A stretch of DNA of 64,000 nt from Actinomadura sp. NAK00032 (GTDB lineage Bacteria; Actinomycetota; Actinomycetes; Streptosporangiales; Streptosporangiaceae): assembly GCF_013364275.1 (NCBI RefSeq), contig NZ_CP054932.1:8866001-8930000 (forward strand), read 5' to 3'. The position numbers and the translations under genes are program-made. This document shows, in pieces, positions 50,984-59,029 of the stretch (positions are counted from its first letter, which is position 1; each line of letters opens with the position of its first letter). Under the pieces are notes generated by a model. It saw only the letters and a list, made by a program, of their open reading frames with translations, searched no databases and was not told where the DNA came from.

Positions 50984-53359
50984 ATGGCCGTGAAGATCGA
51001 CGTCCGCGCCGTGCATGCCGAGCTTCAGGCGATTTGTACGGCAATGTCCGAGGTGACCCGCCTCATGGGCCCGCAGACTTGGCAGGGCGGCTCCGCCGCC
51101 GCCTTCACCACCGACCTCCAGGGCCACAACCGCGCCCTGAACCGCCTGATGCTGGACGTCGGACGCACCGCCATCCGCCACAACCAGGTGCCCCTCACCC
51201 TCGCCCCACCAGAAATCCCCCGCGTCACGCCACCGGCCGGAAAGCCGGGCGTCGCCTCGGTCTCCCCGTCCGCCTTAGAACGCTTGGAAACGGCCCTGAC
51301 GCGCGCCGCCGCCGACCTCCCCCACCGCGCCAGGACGATCCGCGCCCAGATGGCCCCGGCCCACCCCGACATCCCGAGCACCACGTCCTGCGACAACGCC
51401 GCCACCTGGTGCCGCACCGAGGCCACCCGCATGCGCACTCGCATCATGTACGCGCTGGCCGAAACAGAGGTCAGCCCGACCCCCTTGATCCAGGGCCCGG
51501 TCATCGAGATCCCCGACCTGGAACGCTTCGGCTCCAAGGAGATGACCGACCTGGCCCGCCTCCAGGCGCGCGCCTACCTGAAGCACACCACCCACCCGGG
51601 CGCCGGCACCCCGGCCCTCATGTCCGAGATAGCGCGCACCCTCCGCGAGAACAGCAAGAACACGGCCTACCTGGCAACGTTCTTCTCGAACATCCCACCG
51701 GGCTCGGTGGGCAAGCTCCCGTACCGCCTACACCTCCTGAGCAAAACAAGCGGCCTGACCCCCGAAGACAAGAAGACGGTCGGCGACATGGGCACCGCCT
51801 TAGCGGCCCTCTCCCGCAAGAAGGACGGCGAATCGGTAGCCGCCAAGGCCCTGGGCCCCCCAGGCACCGACACACCCGGCCAAGCCCTCCTGGTCAAGCT
51901 GAGCACCCCCGACGTCAAATGGAGCAGCGCCATCCTGGCCGACCTGGGCAAAGCAGCCCTCCGCTGGCGCCAGAAGTACCCGTCCTACGTCATCAACGAA
52001 AAGCAGCAGATCGACGTCGCCACCGTCATCACGCCGGTCAACCAACCCGACCACGAGTGGTGGCGAGACTGGGGCCTCGACGACGACCCGAAAACGCTGA
52101 GGGCCTACGACCCGGCACTCAACGTCCTCGGCCGCATTTCCCAGCAGCGGGACCTCACCGCCGCCCGCACGCTGGCCGCGACCGAGCTGGGGAGCGCCTT
52201 CACCATCAAGGACATCGACAAGGCCCCCGCCCTCACCTGGATGACCCGCGGGATCGGCGGAACCTACGCCTCGCTGCTCGTCACCCCCGACTGGCCCGAC
52301 GGCGGCACGATCGCAGGCTCGGTCATCCAACTCGCCACCACCCCGCAGAAGGGCCATGAAGAAGAAGCCGCGGTCAACGCCGCCGAAATCATGAAGTCCG
52401 TCTCTTGGTGGAACGAAAAGGGACGCGAGAAGGTCGACAAACTCGTGACGAAGGGCGAGCCGCCCGACCTCCTGCCTTGGGTGAACATCCTGCCAAGACA
52501 GGATCAGGCTCCCGACGGAACCGCCCACAGCAAGCATTTCGCTCTCGAACTGGGGCCGGGACTACGCACCGGCCTCCTCCGGATGGCTCACATGTACATT
52601 CCGTCTTTCGGTGACGCTAATGCCACCTCAGGTGGAACCGACCTGACCGACCGGGATCCGGCGACCGGCAGCATCTACGTCACCATCGCGGGAAGCGACG
52701 CCGCAGCGTTCCTGCGCACCTTCGCCATGGACGACAAGGCATGGGCTCAGATCGCCTACGATACTCAGCTTTATCGTCAGCGGATCCTTGCCTGGGGAAT
52801 GGATCACGGCCGACTAGACGACGCCAAGGTCAGAGCCGGATACATGGAGGGAGTCGTCATCAACGCGTATGGCAAGGAACGCGTCACGCATGAGAAGCTC
52901 ACACAGAAGGAGTACCAGGACGCACAAAAGCACCTCGCCCTGCTCCGCGACATAGCCGGCGCCTTTCTCGGTGCCAGCCCCGCAGGAAGAGTGCCCGGCG
53001 CAACGGACGCATACTCCATCGGCACGGGGCTCGCCTTGGAAAAGGTTACCTACAAGGACTTCGACAAGAAGATCCAGGAGATCGGCGATAGATACGCGCA
53101 CTACTCTGATCGGCTGATGCTGGACGTCGCCTGGGCTCTGCACCTCAAGCAGCACGGCCATACCGGCGAACCCAGACTGGATGCCCTGCTAGGAAAGCGA
53201 ACGTTGACGCCGGACGAGGAGAAGACGGTCATACAATGGGCACGCAACCACCCCTTCTCGGGCCTTTCGGGCGGCGGGACCATGACAGGGCGGGCCATCG
53301 TTCAAGACCTCGAAAATGCCGTCGAGCATAATGCCGCACCCCTGGCGCCGCCGTCGTGA
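50984..53359 (+). CDS. 791-residue protein with an N-terminal WXG100-like domain
   Basis: AAAGGAGG precedes the ATG. Residues 1-65 form a helical hairpin with W33-Q-G35 (TWQGGSAAAF), the WXG turn of type VII substrates. The body is a long alpha-helical domain without recognised catalytic residues; PDLERFGSKEMTDLARLQAR (about 178) and WRDWGLDDDP (about 361) are distinctive. The last 50 residues (LDALLGKRTLTPDEEKTVIQ...QDLENAVEHNAAP) are the part copied in the downstream array. Probably a type VII secreted or surface protein; a toxin function is speculation. No ESX machinery is nearby. Confidence 0.75.
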   Translation: MAVKIDVRAVHAELQAICTAMSEVTRLMGPQTWQGGSAAAFTTDLQGHNRALNRLMLDVGRTAIRHNQVPLTLAPPEIPRVTPPAGKPGVASVSPSALERLETALTRAAADLPHRARTIRAQMAPAHPDIPSTTSCDNAATWCRTEATRMRTRIMYALAETEVSPTPLIQGPVIEIPDLERFGSKEMTDLARLQARAYLKHTTHPGAGTPALMSEIARTLRENSKNTAYLATFFSNIPPGSVGKLPYRLHLLSKTSGLTPEDKKTVGDMGTALAALSRKKDGESVAAKALGPPGTDTPGQALLVKLSTPDVKWSSAILADLGKAALRWRQKYPSYVINEKQQIDVATVITPVNQPDHEWWRDWGLDDDPKTLRAYDPALNVLGRISQQRDLTAARTLAATELGSAFTIKDIDKAPALTWMTRGIGGTYASLLVTPDWPDGGTIAGSVIQLATTPQKGHEEEAAVNAAEIMKSVSWWNEKGREKVDKLVTKGEPPDLLPWVNILPRQDQAPDGTAHSKHFALELGPGLRTGLLRMAHMYIPSFGDANATSGGTDLTDRDPATGSIYVTIAGSDAAAFLRTFAMDDKAWAQIAYDTQLYRQRILAWGMDHGRLDDAKVRAGYMEGVVINAYGKERVTHEKLTQKEYQDAQKHLALLRDIAGAFLGASPAGRVPGATDAYSIGTGLALEKVTYKDFDKKIQEIGDRYAHYSDRLMLDVAWALHLKQHGHTGEPRLDALLGKRTLTPDEEKTVIQWARNHPFSGLSGGGTMTGRAIVQDLENAVEHNAAPLAPPS

Positions 53360-53389
53360 GCGCCCCGCGCCGTCCCTGCTAGGCGGGAC

Positions 53390-54499
53390 TCATCCGCGAT
53401 AGGTCGAGCCGCTCAGGTTCTCGGGTAGCCGGAAGCGGTAGACCCTCCCGCAGTTCTTGTCGCTGAGGACGTAGGAACCGTCCGGTGCCTGCGCCAGACC
53501 CCCCGGCTCGGCAGATGCCACGGCCGCCAGGGTGCCGTCGAATTGGTCGCACCATGCGGGACCGCCGAACGCGAGCAGTTCCAGGGTCCCGTCCGGACGG
53601 ACGAGCACGGGCCGCGGCTCGCGCTGGAAAGCGGACGTCCCGCCGAGGAGGAGCACCGAACCGCCGGTGAGCGGAGCCACGGCGGACCAGGGCGGGGTCT
53701 TCTCCGTGCTCGCGGGGAAGCGGACGGCGCTCGCCGCGCCGTCCGCTCTGACATGAACGAGCCCTCGGACGCCGAGCACGACCAGGCCGCGCCGCTCGTC
53801 TGCGCTCACGTCCCGAGGACGCAGTTCGCCCGTCCCTGCGACCTTGCGCACCGCCGCCTCATAGCCGACAGGTGCCCACTGCCGCAGTTTGCCTGTCCCG
53901 GCAACCTCGAAGAGTTCCCCGCCGCGCGTGACAATGACCGGTACGCCATCCCCGCGAACGGTGAACCGCGCACCTTCCCAGGCATGGTTCATCTGCTTCT
54001 GCCGCCCAGCGGCGAGAGGACGGCCGGACGGGCCCATGATCTGGGGTGCCCGCCCACCGTCGCTGCGCAGGACGTCCTGTTCCCGAAGATCGGACAGGGA
54101 GACCCTGGACAGCCGCAGTGCCTTCGCCGAGGACATGATCCAGAGTTTCCCGCCGGCGATGGCCAGTTGGTCTCCTGGATTGCGGACGCGGAACGTGGTC
54201 AACCGGCCGTCCCGTTCAATACGCGCGATATGCGGATCAGCGCTTCCCACAGTGCGGTAGTAGGTCAGCCCGGTGTTCGGGTCGACGGTGAGTCCACCGT
54301 CGGACTGGGCGCTCGACCTGACCGCGTAGTCGCCGTCTCGCGGGGGCCGGTAGTCATCCGGGGAGCCGGCGATGATCACGGCTTGGGCTGGCTGGGTGGG
54401 ATGGGGGGTTGGGTTGAAGGTGGGGGCGGTTGTGTGGGTGCAGGCCGTCAGGGTTGCCGTCAGGAGGGCTACTGGCGGGATGACCCTGGTGTAACGCAC
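53390..54499 (-). CDS. Array lipoprotein 1 (paralogue of 54807, 56328, 57665)
   Basis: 369 residues from a GTG (RYTRVIPPV). Lipobox TLTAC, lipid Cys20, then a Thr/Pro-rich linker (TFNPTPHPTQPAQA). The mature domain has recurring DGRL-, GGKLW- and GELFEVAG-type strands, suggesting a beta-propeller-like sensor, ending SDKNCGRVYRFRLPENL. Convergent with the WXG-headed gene (30-base gap). Leader and C-terminus are nearly identical to copy 2 while the middle has diverged. Shares with copy 3 the one-residue-longer leader and LSG near the end. Confidence 0.85.
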   Translation of the reverse strand: MRYTRVIPPVALLTATLTACTHTTAPTFNPTPHPTQPAQAVIIAGSPDDYRPPRDGDYAVRSSAQSDGGLTVDPNTGLTYYRTVGSADPHIARIERDGRLTTFRVRNPGDQLAIAGGKLWIMSSAKALRLSRVSLSDLREQDVLRSDGGRAPQIMGPSGRPLAAGRQKQMNHAWEGARFTVRGDGVPVIVTRGGELFEVAGTGKLRQWAPVGYEAAVRKVAGTGELRPRDVSADERRGLVVLGVRGLVHVRADGAASAVRFPASTEKTPPWSAVAPLTGGSVLLLGGTSAFQREPRPVLVRPDGTLELLAFGGPAWCDQFDGTLAAVASAEPGGLAQAPDGSYVLSDKNCGRVYRFRLPENLSGSTYRG

Positions 54500-54662
54500 C
54501 TGTCGATGATGCCAGGCGCGGAGCGGTCGGGGGTGGGGTCTGTCACGTTCCGGGGAGGCGGGGGTCGCGGTCGGGGTCTCGGGTAGGAACCACGGTGGCG
54601 GGGACTTGCATCCGCGCGATGTGATGTTTGCCGCGATGGCAATGCGACCACTGACGGCTTCA
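54375..54662 (-). repeat. Array repeat, leader/upstream copy 1
   Basis: Signal-peptide codons plus the upstream region, closely matching 55788-55975, 57309-57600 and 58674-58945. Confidence 0.85.
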
Positions 54663-54699
54663 CCAGCACGACGTCACCGGCCAATCACCGTAGAGCCGC

Positions 54700-54775
54700 C
54701 GTCGGGCGGACCGTCGCCCAAGACCTCGAAGACGCCATTGAGTGCAATGCCGCACCGCTGGCGCCGCCGCCCTGA
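54700..54775 (+). pseudogene. Fragment of the 3' end of the WXG-headed gene
   Basis: In one frame the segment reads TVAQDLEDAIECNAAPLAPP then TGA, matching the end of the 791-residue protein (IVQDLENAVEHNAAPLAPPS). The sequence after the stop also matches that beyond 53359. There is no start, so it is a duplication relic. Confidence 0.85.
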
Positions 54776-54806
54776 GCGCACCGTACCGCCGCTTTTCCGG
54801 CGGGAC

Positions 54807-55910
54807 TCATCCGCGATAGCTCAGGTTCTCGGGTAGCCGGAAGCGGTAGACCCTCCCGCAGTTCTTGTCGCTGAGGACGTAGGAACCGCCCGGTACCTCG
54901 GCCACACCGCCCGGGTCCGCGGAGGCGACATCGGCCATCGAACCGTCGAACTCATCGCAATTCTTCTGCGCCCCGAGCGACAACATCTGCAACTCGCCGT
55001 GACGTGTCACCAGCGCGGGACGCGGCTTCCCTTGCAGAGGAGAGACGCCGCCCAGAAGGAGGACGTCGCCGCCGCTCAGCGGAACCGCCGCCGTCCAGGG
55101 CGGCGCCTGCCGCGCCGAGGCGGGGAACCGAGTGGCCTGCACAGCGCCATCGCTCCCAACTCGCAATAGGCCGGCCTCACCGAGAACAACCACTTCCTGT
55201 GCACCGTCGGCGGTGAGATCCGTCGCATGAAAGTGCTCCGCCCCTCCCAGTTCGCGCAGGGCCGCCTCATAGCCAGGTGGCTCCCACCGCTTGAGCACAT
55301 CCCGTCCGGCCACTTCGAAGAGCCGCCCGGATCGGGAGAGCAGTATGGGCACCCCATCGTCCCGCACCGTGAACTGGGCACCCCTCCAGTCCTCGCGCAG
55401 CCGCTCCGCCTCTGCCGCAGGTAACGCCTTCCCGGATCGGTCGAGAAGCTTGAAGCGGGGGTGGTGGTCCTGCTCCGAGCCCAGCACCTCAGTCCTATCA
55501 AGGCTTGAAAGAGACGTGCGGGACAGTTGGAGCCCCGCGTATGAGGCCATCTGCCACAGATGATCGCCGGAGACGGCCAGATGAGCACCTGCCATGCCGA
55601 TCGGCAGCATGGTGATCCGTCCGTCCCGCTCGATCTTGGCGACCTGCCGGCCGCCGTCTCCTGCGAGCGGGACATAGACCTCCCCCGTTCGCCGATCGGC
55701 CGTGAGGCCGCCGTTGGAACGGATGTTGACCCGGACGGCGTACTCCCCGTCCCGTGGAGTACGGCTCGTTTCCCGATCCCCGGCGGTAATCACAGCTTGG
55801 CCTGGACGGGTAGGGCGGGGGGTCGGGTTGAAGGTGGGGGCGGTTGTGTGGGTGCAGGCGGTCAGGGTCGCCAGGAGGGCTACTGGGGGGATGACCCTGG
55901 TGTAACGCAC
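54807..55910 (-). CDS. Array lipoprotein 2
   Basis: 367 residues from a GTG. Lipobox with Cys19; the leader is one residue shorter than in copies 1 and 3, as in copy 4. Same predicted build: DGRITMLPIG, GDHLWQMAS, GRLFEVAGRD, GDVLLLGGVS, and an ending SDKNCGRVYRFRLPENLSYRG almost equal to copy 1, as if by gene conversion. Its upstream region leads into an E1-alpha-like start, as for copy 4. Confidence 0.85.
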   Translation of the reverse strand: MRYTRVIPPVALLATLTACTHTTAPTFNPTPRPTRPGQAVITAGDRETSRTPRDGEYAVRVNIRSNGGLTADRRTGEVYVPLAGDGGRQVAKIERDGRITMLPIGMAGAHLAVSGDHLWQMASYAGLQLSRTSLSSLDRTEVLGSEQDHHPRFKLLDRSGKALPAAEAERLREDWRGAQFTVRDDGVPILLSRSGRLFEVAGRDVLKRWEPPGYEAALRELGGAEHFHATDLTADGAQEVVVLGEAGLLRVGSDGAVQATRFPASARQAPPWTAAVPLSGGDVLLLGGVSPLQGKPRPALVTRHGELQMLSLGAQKNCDEFDGSMADVASADPGGVAEVPGGSYVLSDKNCGRVYRFRLPENLSYRG

Positions 55911-55975
55911 GTGTCGATGATGCCAGGCGCGGGGCCGGTCGGGGGTGGGGTGCGTCACGTTCGGGGGGGTCGGGG
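55788..55975 (-). repeat. Array repeat, leader/upstream copy 2
   Basis: Matches the other three leader copies. Relative to the region before the intact E1 alpha gene it lacks roughly 120 bases. Confidence 0.8.
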
Positions 55976-56019
55976 GCGCGGCAATCCCGTGTTCCGGCTC
56001 CGAACGAGGAGTGTCATCG

Positions 56020-56331
56020 ATGGTGATCGACTCCGTGCGCGGTGCACCCGGTACCACCGAGGTCGCCGAGCCCGAGTTCGTCCGGCTGCTGACCCCCGAG
56101 GGGGAGAGCGTCGAGCATCCCGACTATCCCCTGGGCCTCAGCGCCAAGGAGATCGATGCGCTGCTTGCGCTGGGCACGCTGACCGATGGCCAGAGGGCCG
56201 TCGTCGTCCACTGGACGAAGGAGCACCCGTTCCGCCGGGGAACAGCGGAAACAGACACTCTGGACGGGACCGGAGTCATCCGGAGAATCGAGAACGCGGT
56301 CAATCAGAACCGGCCGGCAGGGAACTCCTAG
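56020..56331 (+). CDS. Chimeric ORF: E1-alpha N-terminus fused to tail of the WXG-headed protein
   Basis: 103 residues with the E1 alpha ribosome-binding site (GAGGAGTGTCATCG). Residues 1-42 (VIDSVRGAPGTTEVAEPEF... to LGLSA) equal the first 42 of the intact E1 alpha at 59030 with only a few changes; residues 44-103 (EIDALLALGTLTDGQRAVVV, ENAVNQN) align with the last 60 of the protein at 50984. The join is in frame and leaves no E1 catalytic residues. It is the expected junction of a tandem duplication whose unit ran from inside the WXG gene to inside E1 alpha. Possibly translated; function unlikely but not excluded. Confidence 0.85.
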   Translation: MVIDSVRGAPGTTEVAEPEFVRLLTPEGESVEHPDYPLGLSAKEIDALLALGTLTDGQRAVVVHWTKEHPFRRGTAETDTLDGTGVIRRIENAVNQNRPAGNS

Positions 56332-57437
56332 CGGCCGAAGGGAGTACCGCTAAGCGGCTCAGGAAGCTTGAAGGCGTACACCTGGCCGCACCTGCGGTCG
56401 TTGAGCACGATCGTGCCGTCCGCCCGCTTGACGACGCCGCCGGGGAGGGCGGAGGCGATCGTGGTGAGGCCGCCGCCGCCCCCCGGGCACCACTTGAAGC
56501 CTCCCAAGGACAGTCGTTCCATGCGGCCATCCGCGCGGACGATCGTCGGGCGCGGGGTGGTCCGGATGGGTGTTGTTCCCCCCAAGAGCAGCGCGTCGCC
56601 GTTCCCGATGCCGATCACCGCGGACCAGGGAGGCAAGGCGGCGGCGGACGCCGGAAAGCGAACGTAGCGGGCCTTCCCAGTTCGCGGGATGTACAGCAAG
56701 CCTGCCCGACCCAGCAGGATCGACTGTCCGTCCTCGTCGGTGACCGCGTCCTCCGGCCGCAGCCCCTTGCCCGCCGCCACCTTGGCGAGCGCCTCCGCAT
56801 AGCCCGGTGGAGACCACTCGCGAAGGACCTCAGGCCCCGTGACCTCGAACATCCGGCCGGCTCGGGAGACGACGATCGGCGTGCCGTCGGGGCGGGCGAA
56901 GAACTTCGCGCCGGTCCAGTCGCGGTAGAGGCGGCGGGCGTCTCCCTTCGAGAGAGCAACTCCGTTCGCGCCGAGCACCTTGACCGTCGCGGACTGCGCC
57001 GTCCACTCGATGACGGGGCTCTGCTCCCAGTCGGAGAGCGCCACCTTCGAGACCGCCAATCCTGACTTGGCGGCGAGCAGCCACAGGTCATTCCCCTGGA
57101 CGAACATCTGATCGGCCGCGATGTCGACGGCGTGCAACTGGATGCGCCCGTCCTTCCCCAGCCGGACCACGCGGCCCTCTCGACCGTGGTAGACGCGGTA
57201 GTAGAGGGTTCCGTCGCTCGATACTGCGAGGCCGCCGCCGCCGTATGCGCTGCTGCGGAGGGCGAACTCGCCGTCTCTGGGGTCCTTGTTCAGCTCCGGA
57301 GAGCCGGCGATTACTACGGCTTGGGCTGGGTGGGTGGGGTGGGGGGTTGGGTTGAAGGTGGGGGCGGTTGTGTGGGTGCAGGCGGTCAGGGTTGCCGTCA
57401 GGAGGGCTACTGGCGGGATGACCCTGGTGTAACGCAC
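56328..57437 (-). CDS. Array lipoprotein 3
   Basis: 369 residues from a GTG. Lipobox with Cys20 and a leader identical to copy 1, including the extra Thr. Core strands KDGRIQLHAV, GNDLWLLAA, GRMFEVTGPE, GDALLLGGTT; the C-terminus DRRCGQVYAFKLPEPLSG is more diverged. Its stop overlaps that of the chimeric ORF. Confidence 0.85.
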   Translation of the reverse strand: MRYTRVIPPVALLTATLTACTHTTAPTFNPTPHPTHPAQAVVIAGSPELNKDPRDGEFALRSSAYGGGGLAVSSDGTLYYRVYHGREGRVVRLGKDGRIQLHAVDIAADQMFVQGNDLWLLAAKSGLAVSKVALSDWEQSPVIEWTAQSATVKVLGANGVALSKGDARRLYRDWTGAKFFARPDGTPIVVSRAGRMFEVTGPEVLREWSPPGYAEALAKVAAGKGLRPEDAVTDEDGQSILLGRAGLLYIPRTGKARYVRFPASAAALPPWSAVIGIGNGDALLLGGTTPIRTTPRPTIVRADGRMERLSLGGFKWCPGGGGGLTTIASALPGGVVKRADGTIVLNDRRCGQVYAFKLPEPLSGTPFGR

Positions 57438-57600
57438 GTGTCGATGATGCCAGGCGCGGGGCCGGTCGGGGGTGGGGTGCGTCACGTTCGGAGGGACGGG
57501 GGCGGGGTCGCGGGTAGGGATCACGGTGGCGGGGACTGTATCCGCGCGGTGTGATGTCTGCCGCGATGGCATTGCGACCACTGACGGCTTCAGCACGGCG
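57309..57600 (-). repeat. Array repeat, leader/upstream copy 3
   Basis: Same segment as copy 1, sharing with it the tract GACCACTGACGGCTTCA near 57588 that is absent before the true E1 alpha gene. Confidence 0.85.
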
Positions 57601-57664
57601 TCGCCGGCCAGACCGCCGTCGGCCGCCGGGCCGCCGCCGACCATGGCCCAGCAGGAGTGACCCC

Positions 57665-58801
57665 CTACGGCTCAGTGGTCTGGATCTCGTACACCCTCCG
57701 GCATCCCGCATCGGCGGCGACCGCGATGCCGGCGGCGCGTACCGCGAAGCCGGCAAGGGCCGCGCCCGCCCGGCGTCCCGCGGGGGCGGCCGCGGCGGGA
57801 CCACAGGTCGCGGGCAGGGCAAGTGGAGACCGCCGCACCTGACCGTCTGGACGCACGTGGACCAGAACGGAGGGCGCCGGCGGGGTCGCCTGCGTCGCGA
57901 GGACGAGCGTGCCGTCGGTGGCCCTCCCCCCTCCCGCCCACGTGATCCCGTAGCCAGGGCGTTCCGGATAGTCGACCGGTGTCGCGCTCACCCGCCCGCG
58001 ATCTGGGATCTCGATGACACCGGCGCTGGTGAGGACGGTGAGCCCGGCGTCCCCGGCGATCAGCGCGTCCACCGAGCGGGTGAAGACGTCGGTCTCGTGA
58101 CCACGACGGACGAGCCGGTCGAAGGCGGCGGCGTAACCGGGCGGCCGCCATCGGCGGATCTTGCCGGGCGAAGGGATCGTGAAAAGCTCCCCCGAGCGCA
58201 GCGCTACCACGGGTCTCCCATCGGCATCGATGGCCACGGCCGACGGATGGTGCTCGCCCGTCAGCCATTTCCTTCGTTCCCGCTGCTGCGCTTCGGTGGG
58301 CGACGGCACGCCCTGCTCGTCAACGAGCGTCGGCCCGTCCCCCGGGCTGCTCAGAGCGAGGTAGCGAACCTCCTCCGCTCCGGACATCGAGTACCTGACG
58401 AGCGAGGGCTTCGGGCCGGTTCCCAGTATCCACAGCTTCCCGGACCCCAGGACGAGCCTGTCCGCTCGGTGCCAGTCGATGGGCCGACCGATGAGCGCCA
58501 ATCGGCCGTCACGCGCTATTCGCGCTATCCGCACTGGCGCGCCATCTCCCTCGCCCTGGCGGACCGGCAGGTAGAGCGCACCGTCCGGCGCGGATGCTAC
58601 AGGCCCGACGGGCGAGACGGGCGAACGCAGTGCCCACTCGCCGTCCAGCGCTGGTCCGGCTTTCCCGTTGCCGGCGATTACTACGGCTTGGGCTGGGTTG
58701 GTGGGGTGGGGGGTTGGGTTGAAGGTGGGGGCGGTTGTGTGGGTGCAGGCGGTCAGGGTCGCCAGGAGGGCTACTGGGGGGATGACCCTGGTGTAACGCA
58801 C
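57665..58801 (-). CDS. Array lipoprotein 4
   Basis: 378 residues from a GTG. Lipobox with Cys19 and the short leader, as copy 2. The core is the most diverged (RDGRLALIGRP, GKLWILGTG, GELFTIPSPG) and the C-terminus ends ADAGCRRVYEIQTTEP, keeping only the C..VY pattern. Divergent from the E1 alpha gene with a 228-base intergenic region. Confidence 0.82.
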   Translation of the reverse strand: MRYTRVIPPVALLATLTACTHTTAPTFNPTPHPTNPAQAVVIAGNGKAGPALDGEWALRSPVSPVGPVASAPDGALYLPVRQGEGDGAPVRIARIARDGRLALIGRPIDWHRADRLVLGSGKLWILGTGPKPSLVRYSMSGAEEVRYLALSSPGDGPTLVDEQGVPSPTEAQQRERRKWLTGEHHPSAVAIDADGRPVVALRSGELFTIPSPGKIRRWRPPGYAAAFDRLVRRGHETDVFTRSVDALIAGDAGLTVLTSAGVIEIPDRGRVSATPVDYPERPGYGITWAGGGRATDGTLVLATQATPPAPSVLVHVRPDGQVRRSPLALPATCGPAAAAPAGRRAGAALAGFAVRAAGIAVAADAGCRRVYEIQTTEP

Positions 58802-58945
58802 GTGTCGATGATGCCAGGCGCGGGACGGTCGGGGGTGGGGTGCGTCACGTTCGGGGGGTCGGAGAGTGGGGTCGGGGGTAGGGATCACGGTGGCGGGACT
58901 TGCATCGCAGGGTGTGATGTCTGCCACGATGGCATTGCGGCTTTT
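58674..58945 (-). repeat. Array repeat, leader/upstream copy 4
   Basis: Matches the other leaders, closest to copy 2 over the signal-peptide codons. It lies next to the native E1 alpha promoter region. Confidence 0.85.
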
Positions 58946-59029
58946 GTCCCTTACCGGGGTCAGTGGCCGTTGACATCGGCCGGCGACGCGGCGATCCCGT
59001 GTTCCGGCCCCGAACGAGGAGTGTCATCG

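Noticed and set aside
57480..57660. A third copy of the WXG gene's 3' end between lipoproteins 3 and 4
   Set aside because: The region aligns with that between copies 1 and 2 up to about 57630, but I could not recover a convincing QDLENAV-type reading, so it is left as a decayed junction without a call.
57551..59029. Upstream extension of the E1 alpha frame, making an 869-residue protein
   Set aside because: It runs antisense through lipoprotein 4; the ATG at 59030 has a good ribosome-binding site and the family N-terminus.
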